Assembly (NCBI RefSeq): GCF_008932295.1
Contig: NZ_WBWA01000021.1
Location: forward strand, 21,126 to 85,125
Direction of reading: 5' to 3'
Source: Brucella tritici
GTDB lineage: Bacteria; Pseudomonadota; Alphaproteobacteria; Rhizobiales; Rhizobiaceae
Length of the DNA stretch: 64,000 nucleotides
The translations under genes and the position numbers were made by a program. Below, in pieces: positions 20,198 through 29,923 of the stretch (the stretch's first letter is position 1; each line of letters starts with the position of its first letter). Below the pieces are notes generated by a model. The model worked only from the letters and a program-made list of their open reading frames with translations, was not told the origin of the DNA and did not search any database.

Positions 20198-21115
20198 ATG
20201 CGCCAGATTTTACCCAAAGCATTGGCCGGTATAATTATACTCGGCATACTGAGCGTAGTACTTGGTTCCTGGTACACGGTTGACGAAGGTGAGCGCGGCG
20301 TTGTTTTGCGCTATGGTGCGGTTTCCGGGGTTGCACAACCGGGGCTGGGCTTCAAAATTCCGGTAATCGATTCGATTGTGCGAATCTCGGTGCAATCCAA
20401 GGCTGCGATCTACAACAGCATGGAAGCCTATAGCCGCGATCAGCAGCCTGCCACGATGAACTTGTCGGTCAACTATCGCATTCCGCCAGACCGCGTCGAA
20501 GAAGTCTACGCGACCTATGGCGGTGAAGAGGGCCTCTTGTCCCGCCTTGTCGAGCGGCGCGTTTTTGAGGAAAGCAAGACTGTTTTCGGCAAGTTCAATG
20601 CTGTTGAAGCTATTCAGGAGCGCAGCCGTCTCAATCAGGAAATCGCTGAGGCTATACAGAACAGCGTACGTGGTCCGGTTATCATCGATACGGTGCAGAT
20701 CGAGAATATCGATTTTTCGGACTCCTATGAGCAATCCATCGAACAGCGCATGCTGGCCGAAGTTGAAGTGCAGCGTCTTCGTCAGAATGCGGAGCGCGAA
20801 AAGGTACAGGCTGAAATCACCGTGACACAGGCAAAGGCGCAAGCAGACGCGCGCCGTGCCGAAGCCCAGGCTCAGGCTGATGCGGTTCGTCTTCAGGCTG
20901 AGGCCGATGCGGAGGCGATCCGGATCAAGGGTGAGGCGGAAGCAACCGCCATCAAGGCGCGTGGCGATGCACTTCGTGACAATCCGGGTCTTGTCGCGTT
21001 GACGCAGGCAGAACGATGGGACGGCCAGTTGCCAAGCACAATGCTGCCGAATGGAGCGATTCCCATGCTGAACCTGAACAGTTCCCAGACACAGCAGAAA
21101 TCACCCGATTACTGA
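20198..21115 (+). CDS. prohibitin/SPFH-family membrane protein
   Basis: The 305-aa product has one N-terminal membrane anchor (IIILGILSVVLGSWY), then the SPFH/Band 7 domain (VDEGERGVVLRYG... through DTVQIENIDFSDSYEQSIEQRM), then a ~100-residue coiled coil rich in Ala, Glu, Gln and Arg. The family scaffolds membrane complexes such as FtsH protease (HflKC). It stands alone here, without an hflK partner, so it is a prohibitin-like singleton rather than clear HflC. The ATG at 20198 follows GAGGAGACGGG. Confidence 0.88.
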   Translation: MRQILPKALAGIIILGILSVVLGSWYTVDEGERGVVLRYGAVSGVAQPGLGFKIPVIDSIVRISVQSKAAIYNSMEAYSRDQQPATMNLSVNYRIPPDRVEEVYATYGGEEGLLSRLVERRVFEESKTVFGKFNAVEAIQERSRLNQEIAEAIQNSVRGPVIIDTVQIENIDFSDSYEQSIEQRMLAEVEVQRLRQNAEREKVQAEITVTQAKAQADARRAEAQAQADAVRLQAEADAEAIRIKGEAEATAIKARGDALRDNPGLVALTQAERWDGQLPSTMLPNGAIPMLNLNSSQTQQKSPDY

Positions 21116-21156
21116 TCGGTGAAGCAAAGAACAGCGTGGTGCTAACCGTTTAATTT

Positions 21157-21200
21157 AAAGCGCATCCTGAAAGCCATTTCACAATTTTCGGGATGCGTTC
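21157..21200. repeat. short palindromic repeat (related element)
   Basis: CGCATCC (21161-21167) pairs with GGATGCG (21191-21197), with inner TGAAA and TTTTC also complementary in part. GGGATGCG is shared with copy 2 of the mosaic repeat family. It fills the gap between the SPFH gene and the alpha/beta hydrolase stop, which it touches. It may serve as a terminator-like structure for both converging genes. Confidence 0.65.
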
Positions 21201-22895
21201 CTATCCGCCACGCTGTTCATAACCTTCGACGTTTTCTCCATCCATCTTCTGACGCAAATGCTGCTTGAGCTTATCAAGCTTGTCTGTGTCCCATCCGGTC
21301 ACGCCGGTGACCTCCAGCCACGCATCCACATAATGTTCCGGAGCATAGACATGCCCGTGTCCTATCGGTGTGGTGGTGCCAAACGCCATGTCGAGCGCCA
21401 GTTGCAGCATGGTGACAACTGGATACCATCGCAATTCCGGCGAAACGTCGGGCCCGCGCGGCGCCTGCATCCAGTCAGGCTGACGGTAGAATGACAGGCT
21501 GTCGAAGAAAGTGACCGGATCGCTGGCATATTGCAGATAAACCACACGCATCGGTCCCCAGCGCGTCCCGTTTCCTGGCGCTTCGCCATTCTGATTCATG
21601 AAACGCGCGAAGGAGCCGTCACGGAATACGGGCAGCCATTCAGGCGTTCCCGGATTCCTTCGCCTCGTCATGGCTTTCCAGTCGCGGCTCGGGAAAGGGG
21701 GGCCGCTCCACAAAGCGCCGTTGATCGGATCGTCGAGCATTTCGAAAAGCTCGGAGGAGACTTCCGAGTTCATTGCGCCGAGGCTCAATCCATAAAGATA
21801 CAGCCGAGGACGCTGATTCTGCGGCAGTTCTTTCCAGTAGTTATAGACGGTGATGAACAGGGCTCGGGAAGCTTCTGCTCCGTATTCCGGTTGAAACAAC
21901 AACGACAAGGGACTGGAAAGATAGGAATATTGCATGGCAATGCTGGCTACATCGCCATTGTGCAGAAACTCCAGTCCGTCTATGGCTGCGGGATCTACCC
22001 AGCCCGTACCGGTTGGAGTGATGACGACCAGCACAGAACGTTCAAAGCCATGCTGACGCTTTAATTCCTCAAGGGCCAGTTCGGCTCGTTGTTCAGGCGT
22101 ATCGGCAACTTGCAGACCCGCATAGACCCGTATCGGATCGATGGCCTTTTCACCGGTCAAGGCGGCAATATCGGCAGCCTTGGGGCCTGAGGAAACGAAC
22201 TCGCGTCCGGCCCGCCCCAGTTCGTTCCAATGCAAAAGCGAAGCGGCGCTGCCAGTCTCGTTCGATGCTGTCGGTTGCGGGCGATCCGGCTCGATCAAAG
22301 CGTCAAATTCGCGAAACGAACGATCAAGAACTTTGAAAGTGGATTGGATGAGCAGGCCGTTGGCGATGGTCCAGATGAGCACGACTGTGATCGTGACGCC
22401 CAGGACGTTGGCTAACCGCCGAGGCATGACGAGTTGCACTTTGGCGGAAACGAATTTCCCTAGTCGAATGAGAAGGCGAACCAGAATCAGCAGAACCAGA
22501 AATGTCAGCACAGCCAAAGCAGAGACGCTCATTGGATAGGCGCTCGGCACCGGCTCCATATCCATGACTGCACGAACTGAGTTCTGCCAGCCCGCGGCAA
22601 AATAAAGTGCTGCGATGGCCGCCGCGAGACAGATGACACCAACAATAAGATTGACCCGGCTGCGTAGCCGGTTTCGAGGTTCGGGCAATTCGAGATAGTG
22701 CCAGAGCCAGCGCCACAATACGCCGATGCCATAACCGGCTCCGAAGGCAACACCTCCCAGAATTCCCTGCATGACATAGGTTCGCGGGATGAGGCTCGGG
22801 GTGAGGGCTGCGGCGAAAAACAACGTTCCGAGCGCGATACCCACGCCGGACAAGGAACGTCGGAAATGAGAAAGTGCCTTGGTGGCCAGAGACAT
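21201..22895 (-). CDS. membrane-anchored alpha/beta-hydrolase family protein
   Basis: The 564-aa protein has four to five N-terminal membrane spans (residues ~15-180, including GTLFFAAALTPSLIPRTY) followed by a soluble domain with the nucleophile elbow YGLSLGAMNS. This is the layout of a hydrolase family with a dedicated membrane N terminus, seen widely in actinobacteria and Rhizobiales. The substrate is unknown; a lipid or cell-envelope ester is possible. It lies upstream of the tRNA-Lys on the opposite strand. Confidence 0.82.
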   Translation of the reverse strand: MSLATKALSHFRRSLSGVGIALGTLFFAAALTPSLIPRTYVMQGILGGVAFGAGYGIGVLWRWLWHYLELPEPRNRLRSRVNLIVGVICLAAAIAALYFAAGWQNSVRAVMDMEPVPSAYPMSVSALAVLTFLVLLILVRLLIRLGKFVSAKVQLVMPRRLANVLGVTITVVLIWTIANGLLIQSTFKVLDRSFREFDALIEPDRPQPTASNETGSAASLLHWNELGRAGREFVSSGPKAADIAALTGEKAIDPIRVYAGLQVADTPEQRAELALEELKRQHGFERSVLVVITPTGTGWVDPAAIDGLEFLHNGDVASIAMQYSYLSSPLSLLFQPEYGAEASRALFITVYNYWKELPQNQRPRLYLYGLSLGAMNSEVSSELFEMLDDPINGALWSGPPFPSRDWKAMTRRRNPGTPEWLPVFRDGSFARFMNQNGEAPGNGTRWGPMRVVYLQYASDPVTFFDSLSFYRQPDWMQAPRGPDVSPELRWYPVVTMLQLALDMAFGTTTPIGHGHVYAPEHYVDAWLEVTGVTGWDTDKLDKLKQHLRQKMDGENVEGYEQRGG

Positions 22896-23213
22896 GAAAC
22901 ACCGCGCTGTTCTATTATCCTGATAAAACTAGCTGTAGCACGACCGGGCGGCAAGGTCCTGCCTTCGGGGAAAGCAAAAGCTGGATAGTCTTGTTTGTGC
23001 ACATCGGGATTCGGAATCACCTAGCTATCAAGGAGTATTCAGCAGACCAACGAGCGTGAAAAACACCAGTTCCGCAACGCAACGCGGTTAGGCATGCCCA
23101 GACCTGTGATTTTTTTGAATTTATGTTGGAGAAACCTCATTTTATGGTGTTGACCAATCCGCAAGCCGCCCTTATGTTCCGCCGCACTTCCAGGGGCGAT
23201 TTGCTCCTCTTGG
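22896..23213. other. intergenic region upstream of tRNA-Lys
   Basis: Spacer of 318 bp with no credible coding frame. Its right part carries the tRNA-Lys promoter; its left part should hold the promoter for the leftward hydrolase gene, which I could not place. Confidence 0.6.
23150..23178 (+). promoter_or_regulatory. sigma-70 type promoter of tRNA-Lys
   Basis: TTGACC (-35, 23150-23155) and TATGTT (-10, 23173-23178) with a 17-bp spacer. The tRNA begins 36 bp after the -10, fitting a short leader. This is among the clearest promoters in the window. Confidence 0.75.
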
Positions 23214-23289
23214 GAGCGCGTAGCTCAGCCGGTAGAGCAACTGACTTTTAATCAGTAGGTCCAGGGTTCGAATCCCTGCGCGCTCACCA
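23214..23289 (+). tRNA. tRNA-Lys (anticodon UUU)
   Basis: 76 nt including an encoded CCA. The acceptor stem GAGCGCG / CGCGCTC is perfect, the D-arm has AGCTCAGCCGGTAGAGC, the anticodon arm is ACTGA-CTTTTAA-TCAGT, and the T-arm holds GGTTCGAATCC. Anticodon TTT decodes lysine AAA/AAG. Confidence 0.98.
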
Positions 23290-23417
23290 AAACCCATCAC
23301 AAAGTGCCCCTATTTCAGTGTTTCATCGCGGCCTCATCTTTTACGCGGGGCAAATCTTGTTTTCGCCGTCTCGCTACAGCTTGTGTCGCCTTCCTGCCTA
23401 TGGGCACAGTCTAGCTG

Positions 23418-24830
23418 TCAACTGGCTGGCCGTGGTGGCAATCCGGCGCGGGCGCGCATCTTTTCAAGCAGGCTGGCGGCAATCGGCTCATAGTTTTCAT
23501 CAAAGTGATGACCGCCTGCCAGTTTCATGACTTCCATACCTTCCAGCCCGGCAGCAGTGCAGGCGGTATCTTCTTCTTCTTCGCCGTAAACACAAACCAC
23601 CCGGTCAAGCGGAATGGTCGAAATAGCCGGAACAACATCCTTGTCGCCATCCATTCCAAGCCAGCCCTCAATGGATACCTGAAACGTCGTCGTTGTTTCG
23701 ACACCGAGAAGCCCGATCATCTTCGTCCGGTCCTGTATGGCGGGATCGAGATATTTCCAAGCAAAGGGGAATGTATCGGCACCGAACGAGTAACCCAGTA
23801 CTGCAACCGGCAATTTGTTCGTCGGGTCAGCCTTCTTGATCATGGCCGTCGTGTCATTGGCTATTTCTTCCGGCGTTCGCTCCGACCAAAAATAGCGCAG
23901 CGAATCGACGCCAATGACGTGAACGCCGTGAGCCTGCAGCCATTCACCGATCGATTTGTCGAGATCGCGCCAGCCACCATCGCCCGAATAGAAAACCGCA
24001 ACCATTTCAGCTTTCCCACCTTTTGCGGGAAGGTCTACGATAGGCAGAGCTTCATTCTTGGCATCCTGATCCGCCATGGCAACGACATTGTCGACGGCCA
24101 TTTTCAGACGTGCCGGAAACTCGGGCGCGGATTGGAGCACGGCGAAATTTTCCTGACGGGCCGTAACCGGATTGTTTGTTGGCGATCCGGCGGGGCTGAT
24201 CACAAGGGCAGGGGCCGGAATGGCGGCATTGAAGCCATAGATGAAGCCACCGTCGGGAGTCTTGCTTGCATCGGCTTTCTCCGTGCACGAAGGCAGACGG
24301 GTCTTGGCCGGAACAGGATCAAGCGACACGGCACCAGCAATGGTCGCATCCGGTGAATCCGAGGCAGCCGCGTAGGCGATAGTGCCTCCCTGTCCGATAC
24401 CTGTCAGGACAGGATGAAAATAGACGCCTAGATCAAGCCCGCGTAAGGCTTCCTTCGCGATGGCTTCGAAATCGGAGTCCAGATAATTGCACTCGCCGTC
24501 CTCCTTATCGAGCGCGGCGCGCCATGGGCCAAGCTCGACGGGCAGAACAATCATGTTCCGGGCAAGCATGGCGTCCATGAACTTTTTCTCGCGATCACCG
24601 ATGCCGCCGTCATCGCTCAGCAGAATCGCAAGGCCGATGGGATCATTCTTCGGCATATAAACCGGAATATTGGACAGTCTTTCAGCGCTTGCATGGATAA
24701 CCGGTTCGTCGGAATCTGTGATTTTCGTCCAGAGCCTTGCAATTTTACCGGTGTGCATCGCGCCGTAAACACCCGCCGCAGCCACCAGCACCAGCCCTAA
24801 CACAGTAAAGAGAACGCGTTTTTTCGTCAT
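23418..24830 (-). CDS. acvB: AcvB/VirJ-family periplasmic serine hydrolase
   Basis: The 470-aa protein has an N-terminal signal/anchor ([19 protein letters not shown]). Two related alpha/beta-hydrolase-like halves follow: the first with [14 protein letters not shown], the second with [17 protein letters not shown] and the nucleophile motif GYSFGAD. The C-terminal [10 protein letters not shown] carries the likely catalytic His. AcvB in Agrobacterium cleaves lysyl-phosphatidylglycerol made by LpiA. Here its ATG overlaps the lpiA stop by 4 bp, so the synthase and hydrolase are coupled. That supports the lipid role over a type IV secretion (VirJ) role. Confidence 0.9.
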   Translation of the reverse strand: MTKKRVLFTVLGLVLVAAAGVYGAMHTGKIARLWTKITDSDEPVIHASAERLSNIPVYMPKNDPIGLAILLSDDGGIGDREKKFMDAMLARNMIVLPVELGPWRAALDKEDGECNYLDSDFEAIAKEALRGLDLGVYFHPVLTGIGQGGTIAYAAASDSPDATIAGAVSLDPVPAKTRLPSCTEKADASKTPDGGFIYGFNAAIPAPALVISPAGSPTNNPVTARQENFAVLQSAPEFPARLKMAVDNVVAMADQDAKNEALPIVDLPAKGGKAEMVAVFYSGDGGWRDLDKSIGEWLQAHGVHVIGVDSLRYFWSERTPEEIANDTTAMIKKADPTNKLPVAVLGYSFGADTFPFAWKYLDPAIQDRTKMIGLLGVETTTTFQVSIEGWLGMDGDKDVVPAISTIPLDRVVCVYGEEEEDTACTAAGLEGMEVMKLAGGHHFDENYEPIAASLLEKMRARAGLPPRPAS

Positions 24831-27445
24831 TTGCGGATGAACTCCAATGGGCTGCCATTGATCAGGGTTGTGGCATCAAGAAGGGCGCGAGGGGTTTCGA
24901 GGCCACCAGGGCAAACCATGTAATGCGGGGTCCAGACTGGATCGAATTTTTCCTTGAAGGCTTTCAGTCCATCAAAGTGATAGAGGTCGGCTCCGCGCTT
25001 GTAGATGAAGGAACCGAAACGGTTCCAACGGGATGCCAGCCTGCTGCCACTCAGGCCGGAAAGCGGTGCGGCGCCAAGATTGAACCACTTGTAGCCTTCT
25101 TCCTTGCTGGCCATCAGCAGCTTTGCAAACAGCGCGTCCATCAGGAGTTTATGCACATTCGGCATATAGCGCATCAGGTCGACGGTGATTTCGTATTTGC
25201 CCGCGCCGCGCCACATATTGGCGAATGCCACGATTTCTCCGTCACTTTTCAGGACAGCGACATCGAAACGTTTCATATATTCGTCGTCGAAGTAACCCAG
25301 CGAAAAGCCCTTTTCGCTGCCCGACTTGAAATCGAGCCAGGCGTCGGAGATCTCGCGCAAACGAGGAATGAGCGGAGGCACGTCGGCTGCCGGTATGATT
25401 TCAAACGTCAGGCCGTCCTTGTCGATCTTGCGGTCGGCATAGCGGAATGGCTGGCGACGTGGCCCGTCGAGCGAGAAAGTGGTGAGGTCGACGCGTGCGA
25501 CTTCACCAAGCTTCAGGGCGACCAGTCCCATATCCAGAAACAGCGGCAGGCTTTGCGGGCCGACGCCGTAGAATACGGTCCGTAAGGCAAGCTTGTCAGC
25601 CAGCGCGTGAAATGACCATGCAAGCTCCTTACCCGTCTGTTCGTTGCCAATGGGCTCCCCAAGTGCAATCAGGCTCCCACCGGATTGCGCATACATGATG
25701 AAGGCGCTGTTGTCCGGGGCGAGAAGGAATTGCTTGTCGCCGAGCAGCGCCAGAGCGGCATCCGTGTGCGGCCATTGAGCAACCAGATCGGGCACGGTAT
25801 CGGGTATGGAATAATCCACCTTCCGCTTGCGGTGTCCAGCTCGGTTGATAAGCGAATAGAGGCCTGCTGCGGCGACCACGGCAAAGACAAGCACAGTCGC
25901 CCGCAAGAAGCGGGGCGCGTTGCCGTTCCAAGCGAAATCCCACCAGAGATCGTTGGAATATTCCACATGCCGGTAGACGAAAAAGCCAAGCCACGTGGAA
26001 ACGAGGACGGTTGTACCGACAGTCGCAATCCAGTTCCAGCTCAAGTCGAACGGCCCGGAAATGGGTCGTCGATAGAATGAATCCCCGAACCCCCAGAGCG
26101 TGAAGGCGAAAATGCAGAGAATGGTTGCTTCTTCCCAGTCGAGACCCTTCACCAGAGAAAAGGCAGCGCCACTGAGGAGAAGGATTAAGGCGGCCACCCA
26201 GGCTCGCGCAAGCCGCTTCGACAGGCCACGCGCTACAATGAGCAGCGCGACGCCGACGAGGCTGGCAGCAAGATGCGACATCTCCATGAGAGATTCAGGA
26301 ACGATGTCGGAGAGGACCTCCACGCGGTAGCGAAGGTCCGGTGTCGCACCGGAAATGAGAAGAATGATGCCGCCAAGAAAGATGATACTGGCAGAAAGAC
26401 TCGGGATAAGCGGTTCCACCAGACGTTTGGCGAAGCGCGCTTGTTTGCCGAGCATATGGCGGCGGCGCATGATCTCCCATATGAGAATGCCTGCCGTCGC
26501 CACAACAAGCGGCATTACCGTATAGACAAGCCGATATGCGAGAAGGCCTGCAATAGCATCCGGTTTTCCGCCCAGGCCAAGGCCCGCAATGATCGTTGCC
26601 TCAAAAGCTCCGAGACCACCTGGAGCATGACTGGCGATACCCAGCACAATGGCGATCACATAAACCAGTGCGAATACTGCAAAGCTTGGCACTGCATCGG
26701 CAGGCATGAGAACATAAAGAGTAGCGGCTGCAGCGCCCACATCCACCAGTCCGGCAAATATCTGGGTCAGCGCGCCTTTGGAATTGGGCAGGCGCAGGCT
26801 GAACGAGCCTATCGTGAAGCTGCGCTGTTCATGCGACAGCCAGTAGATCAGCCAGCCGATACCGCCCAGAATGGCGATGCCAGCGACAATATCTATGCGG
26901 GAATCGATGGCGGAGAGCCATGGAACATCCTGCGGGTCGATGAGAAGTGCCGCACCGACCATGATAATCAGCGCGAACCAGATGGCGAACCACGATGTTC
27001 CAACGATCTTGCCGATATCGGCTAGACTGACGCCTTCCGCAGCATAGATGCGATAACGCAGAGCACCGCCGGTCAGGAGGGAAAAGCCGAGCGCGTTGGA
27101 GATGGCGTAACCGGCTGCACCGGCCACGGCGGCAATGCGGCGCGGTATCTGGTTGGGCGCAATCGTATCCACTGCCACAACGTCATAGAGAGCGACGGCT
27201 GCATAGCTGACCGCCGTGAAGAACACAGCCAGACCAAGCGTCATCCATGAAATGTTGTGAAAGGCGGCAAGCGTTTCCGTGCGAGACGTGTGCTGAAGCA
27301 GATTCTCCAGCACATAGATCGCCAGCAACGCAATCGCGATGCCCGCTACCGGAAACAGGAAATGTTGGTAGCGTTTGAACCAGCCCGAATGTCTTGTCGA
27401 CGTCGCAGATGGTGTTGAAGGCACTTCATCATCAATAAGGCTCAT
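24827..27445 (-). CDS. lpiA: lysyl-phosphatidylglycerol synthase and flippase (MprF/LpiA)
   Basis: Adds lysine from Lys-tRNA to phosphatidylglycerol, which lowers membrane negative charge and raises acid and cationic peptide tolerance. The 872-aa protein has an N-terminal flippase of about 13-14 membrane spans ([19 protein letters not shown] within it) and a C-terminal DUF2156 synthase domain ([39 protein letters not shown]). I chose ATG 27445, which starts just before the first cytoplasmic segment; longer frames add a stretch with no family look. acvB follows in the same operon. A tRNA-Lys gene lies close by downstream, which may be chance. Confidence 0.93.
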   Translation of the reverse strand: MSLIDDEVPSTPSATSTRHSGWFKRYQHFLFPVAGIAIALLAIYVLENLLQHTSRTETLAAFHNISWMTLGLAVFFTAVSYAAVALYDVVAVDTIAPNQIPRRIAAVAGAAGYAISNALGFSLLTGGALRYRIYAAEGVSLADIGKIVGTSWFAIWFALIIMVGAALLIDPQDVPWLSAIDSRIDIVAGIAILGGIGWLIYWLSHEQRSFTIGSFSLRLPNSKGALTQIFAGLVDVGAAAATLYVLMPADAVPSFAVFALVYVIAIVLGIASHAPGGLGAFEATIIAGLGLGGKPDAIAGLLAYRLVYTVMPLVVATAGILIWEIMRRRHMLGKQARFAKRLVEPLIPSLSASIIFLGGIILLISGATPDLRYRVEVLSDIVPESLMEMSHLAASLVGVALLIVARGLSKRLARAWVAALILLLSGAAFSLVKGLDWEEATILCIFAFTLWGFGDSFYRRPISGPFDLSWNWIATVGTTVLVSTWLGFFVYRHVEYSNDLWWDFAWNGNAPRFLRATVLVFAVVAAAGLYSLINRAGHRKRKVDYSIPDTVPDLVAQWPHTDAALALLGDKQFLLAPDNSAFIMYAQSGGSLIALGEPIGNEQTGKELAWSFHALADKLALRTVFYGVGPQSLPLFLDMGLVALKLGEVARVDLTTFSLDGPRRQPFRYADRKIDKDGLTFEIIPAADVPPLIPRLREISDAWLDFKSGSEKGFSLGYFDDEYMKRFDVAVLKSDGEIVAFANMWRGAGKYEITVDLMRYMPNVHKLLMDALFAKLLMASKEEGYKWFNLGAAPLSGLSGSRLASRWNRFGSFIYKRGADLYHFDGLKAFKEKFDPVWTPHYMVCPGGLETPRALLDATTLINGSPLEFIRK

Positions 27446-27624
27446 AGGAACGTCGTCCGGTTGGAGCAATATATTATAAATCGCGCAATGATCTCGATTT
27501 AGGGCGAACTTGTGTTCGAGCGAGATGCCGCATTGAAAATATTCTAAGTAGAGCAGAAGTTGGTCTATATAAGCCTGCGGTTGGGCCAGACCGCAAGTGA
27601 TTTGATAGATTGAAAGAGGTATTG

Positions 27625-28374
27625 GTGCTCGATATTTCATATATGACCGCAGCCGGAGCCGGTGCGTTGTCGTTTCTGTCTCCCTGCGTGCTTCCGCTGG
27701 TGCCGCCCTATCTGTGTTATATGGCGGGTGTGAGCGTTGAAGATTTTCGTGCAGAGAAGGCGACAACCGTCGCGGCAGCACCTTCTGCGCGCCGTTCCCT
27801 GGCATTTGCGGCAATTTGCTTCGTTCTTGGTTTCACGACGGTTTTCGTGGCGCTTGGTGCCGGAGCGTCTTCCATCGGCGCCTTCCTGCGCGCATGGCAG
27901 CAGGAGATCGCAATCGTCGCTGGTGTCGTCATCATTTTGATGGGACTGAATTTCCTTGGTATTCTGCGTCTGTCGTTCCTGTCCCGCGAAGCGCGGTTTC
28001 AGGCACGCAATGCCCCTGCATCGCCGCTTGGAGCCTATGTCATGGGGCTGGCATTCGCCTTTGGCTGGACGCCCTGCATCGGGCCTGTTCTTGGGCCGAT
28101 CCTGACGCTTGCAGGCGGTAGCAGCACAGTTGGCGAGGGCGCGTTATTGTTGGCGACCTATTCGCTTGGCCTTGGCATTCCGTTTTTGATTGCTGCCCTT
28201 TTTTCCGGCGCATTCATGCGGTTTCTTTCGCGGTTCCGGGTGCATCTCGGCAAGGTGGAAAAAGCGATGGGCGCACTTCTTGTTGCGGCAGGCGTCTTGT
28301 TCCTGACTGGCGGAATGCAATCCTTCTCGTTCTGGCTGCTTGAGAATTTCCCGGCGCTTGGGCGGTTGGGCTAA
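27625..28374 (+). CDS. ccdA: cytochrome c biogenesis protein CcdA
   Basis: Inner-membrane thiol transporter that moves reducing power to periplasmic thioredoxin-like proteins for cytochrome c maturation. The 249-aa product has six membrane spans with the two redox cysteines in [12 protein letters not shown] and FGWTPCIGP. The start is probably GTG 27625 (AGAGG lies 5-10 bp before); TTG 27610 and ATG 27643 are alternatives. It is divergent from lpiA. glmU begins 79 bp after its stop. Confidence 0.92.
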   Translation: MLDISYMTAAGAGALSFLSPCVLPLVPPYLCYMAGVSVEDFRAEKATTVAAAPSARRSLAFAAICFVLGFTTVFVALGAGASSIGAFLRAWQQEIAIVAGVVIILMGLNFLGILRLSFLSREARFQARNAPASPLGAYVMGLAFAFGWTPCIGPVLGPILTLAGGSSTVGEGALLLATYSLGLGIPFLIAALFSGAFMRFLSRFRVHLGKVEKAMGALLVAAGVLFLTGGMQSFSFWLLENFPALGRLG

Positions 28375-28453
28375 AAATCGACAGCAGCCCGTAAGTTTTC
28401 ATAGACGCTTTGATGTTAAGAGCGAAGATCATCTCAATTTTCTGGACGATACC

Positions 28454-29818
28454 ATGACAGACCGTACCTGCCTTTCCATCGTACTTGCCGCTGGCGAAGG
28501 CACGCGCATGAAATCCAGCTTGCCCAAGGTGCTGCATCAGGTGGCAGGCTTGCCGCTGGTCTCTCACGTGGTCAAGGCAGTTCAGGGCACCGGCAAAAGT
28601 GACGTTGCGCTGGTCGTAGGGCGTGGTGCCGAGGATGTGCGGGCGGCAGTGGAAAAGAATGCAGGCCCGGTGTCGGCATTCGAGCAGAAGGAACGCCTGG
28701 GCACGGCGCATGCGGTTCTCGCCGCACGCGAAGCAATAGAACGCGGCTATGACGATCTGCTGATCGTTTTCGGTGACACGCCGCTGATCGAGGCGCAATC
28801 TCTGCAAAAGGCCCGTGAACGACTGTCCGATGGTGCCGATGTCGTTGTTATCGGTTTTCGCCCGGATAATCCGTACGGCTATGGTCGTCTGATCGAGGAA
28901 GGCGACCAACTTGTCGCCATCGTCGAGGAAAAAGAAGCAACCGAAGCGCAAAAGCAGATCGGTTTCTGCAATGGCGGGCTGATGGCCGTTCGCGGTCAAC
29001 ACGCTCTGGCGCTTCTGGATGCGGTGGGCAATGACAACGCCAAGGGTGAATATTACCTCACCGATATCGTCGCCATCGCTCATGGCAAGGGTATGAACGT
29101 GACGGCTATCGAAGTGCCGGTCGATAACGTAATCGGCATCAACAATCGTGTTGAACTGGCCGAAGCAGAAACCATCTGGCAGCAGCGCAAGCGCCGCGAG
29201 ATGATGCTTGCAGGCGTGACGCTTATCGCTCCGGAAACGGTATTCTTTTCGCACGACACGCTGATCGAGGCGGATGTTATCGTTGAACCGAACGTCTTCT
29301 TCGGTCCTCATGTGCGTGTGTCGACAGGCGCCTTGATCCATTCGTTCTCGCATATGGAAGGTGCCGATGTTGGTCCGAAGGCGGAGATAGGACCGTTTGC
29401 GCGCCTGCGTCCCGGCGCAAATCTCGGTGAGAAGACCAAGGTCGGCAATTTCTGCGAAGTGAAGAATGCGACGGTGCACAAAGGCGCGAAGATCAATCAC
29501 CTGACCTATATCGGCGACGCGACAGTCGGCGCATCAAGCAACATCGGTGCAGGCACGATCACCTGCAATTACGACGGTTATAACAAGTACAAAACGGTGA
29601 TTGGCGAGAACGCATTCATCGGGTCGAACAGCTCGCTGGTTGCTCCGGTAGAAATTGGCGACAATGCCTATATCGCGTCGGGCAGCACGATTACTGACAA
29701 TGTTCCCGCCGATGCGCTGGCTTTCGGTCGCGCACGCCAGGAAACGAAAGAGGGGCGGGCGAAGATCCTGCGAGAGAAGTACGCCGCCATCAAAGCGGCT
29801 AAAACCTCCACCAAATGA
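28454..29818 (+). CDS. glmU: bifunctional UDP-N-acetylglucosamine pyrophosphorylase / glucosamine-1-phosphate acetyltransferase
   Basis: Makes UDP-GlcNAc for peptidoglycan and lipid A. The N-terminal uridyltransferase has [18 protein letters not shown] and [12 protein letters not shown]. The C-terminal half is a left-handed beta helix of hexapeptide repeats ([39 protein letters not shown]). 454 aa, full length. The ATG at 28454 begins the family domain. glmS follows ~105 bp later, so two consecutive steps of amino-sugar synthesis are clustered. Confidence 0.97.
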   Translation: MTDRTCLSIVLAAGEGTRMKSSLPKVLHQVAGLPLVSHVVKAVQGTGKSDVALVVGRGAEDVRAAVEKNAGPVSAFEQKERLGTAHAVLAAREAIERGYDDLLIVFGDTPLIEAQSLQKARERLSDGADVVVIGFRPDNPYGYGRLIEEGDQLVAIVEEKEATEAQKQIGFCNGGLMAVRGQHALALLDAVGNDNAKGEYYLTDIVAIAHGKGMNVTAIEVPVDNVIGINNRVELAEAETIWQQRKRREMMLAGVTLIAPETVFFSHDTLIEADVIVEPNVFFGPHVRVSTGALIHSFSHMEGADVGPKAEIGPFARLRPGANLGEKTKVGNFCEVKNATVHKGAKINHLTYIGDATVGASSNIGAGTITCNYDGYNKYKTVIGENAFIGSNSSLVAPVEIGDNAYIASGSTITDNVPADALAFGRARQETKEGRAKILREKYAAIKAAKTSTK

Positions 29819-29837
29819 ATCATCCAATTGTTTAAGC

Positions 29838-29868
29838 GAACGGCAATCCCCTGGGTTGCCGTTCTGCG
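29838..29868 (+). terminator. hairpin between glmU and glmS
   Basis: GAACGGCAA (29838-29846) pairs with TTGCCGTTC (29855-29863), with CCC/GGG inside. The following bases are only weakly T-rich, so it may be an attenuator or mRNA-stability structure rather than a full terminator. Confidence 0.5.
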
Positions 29869-29923
29869 TTAGAATCTTTAAACCGCGAAGCAACACGCCT
29901 GAACGTTGGATTTGGAGCAGCCT

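Noticed and set aside
28214..29500. 428-codon frame antisense to ccdA/glmU
   Set aside because: Shadow of GlmU repeats; no motif support.
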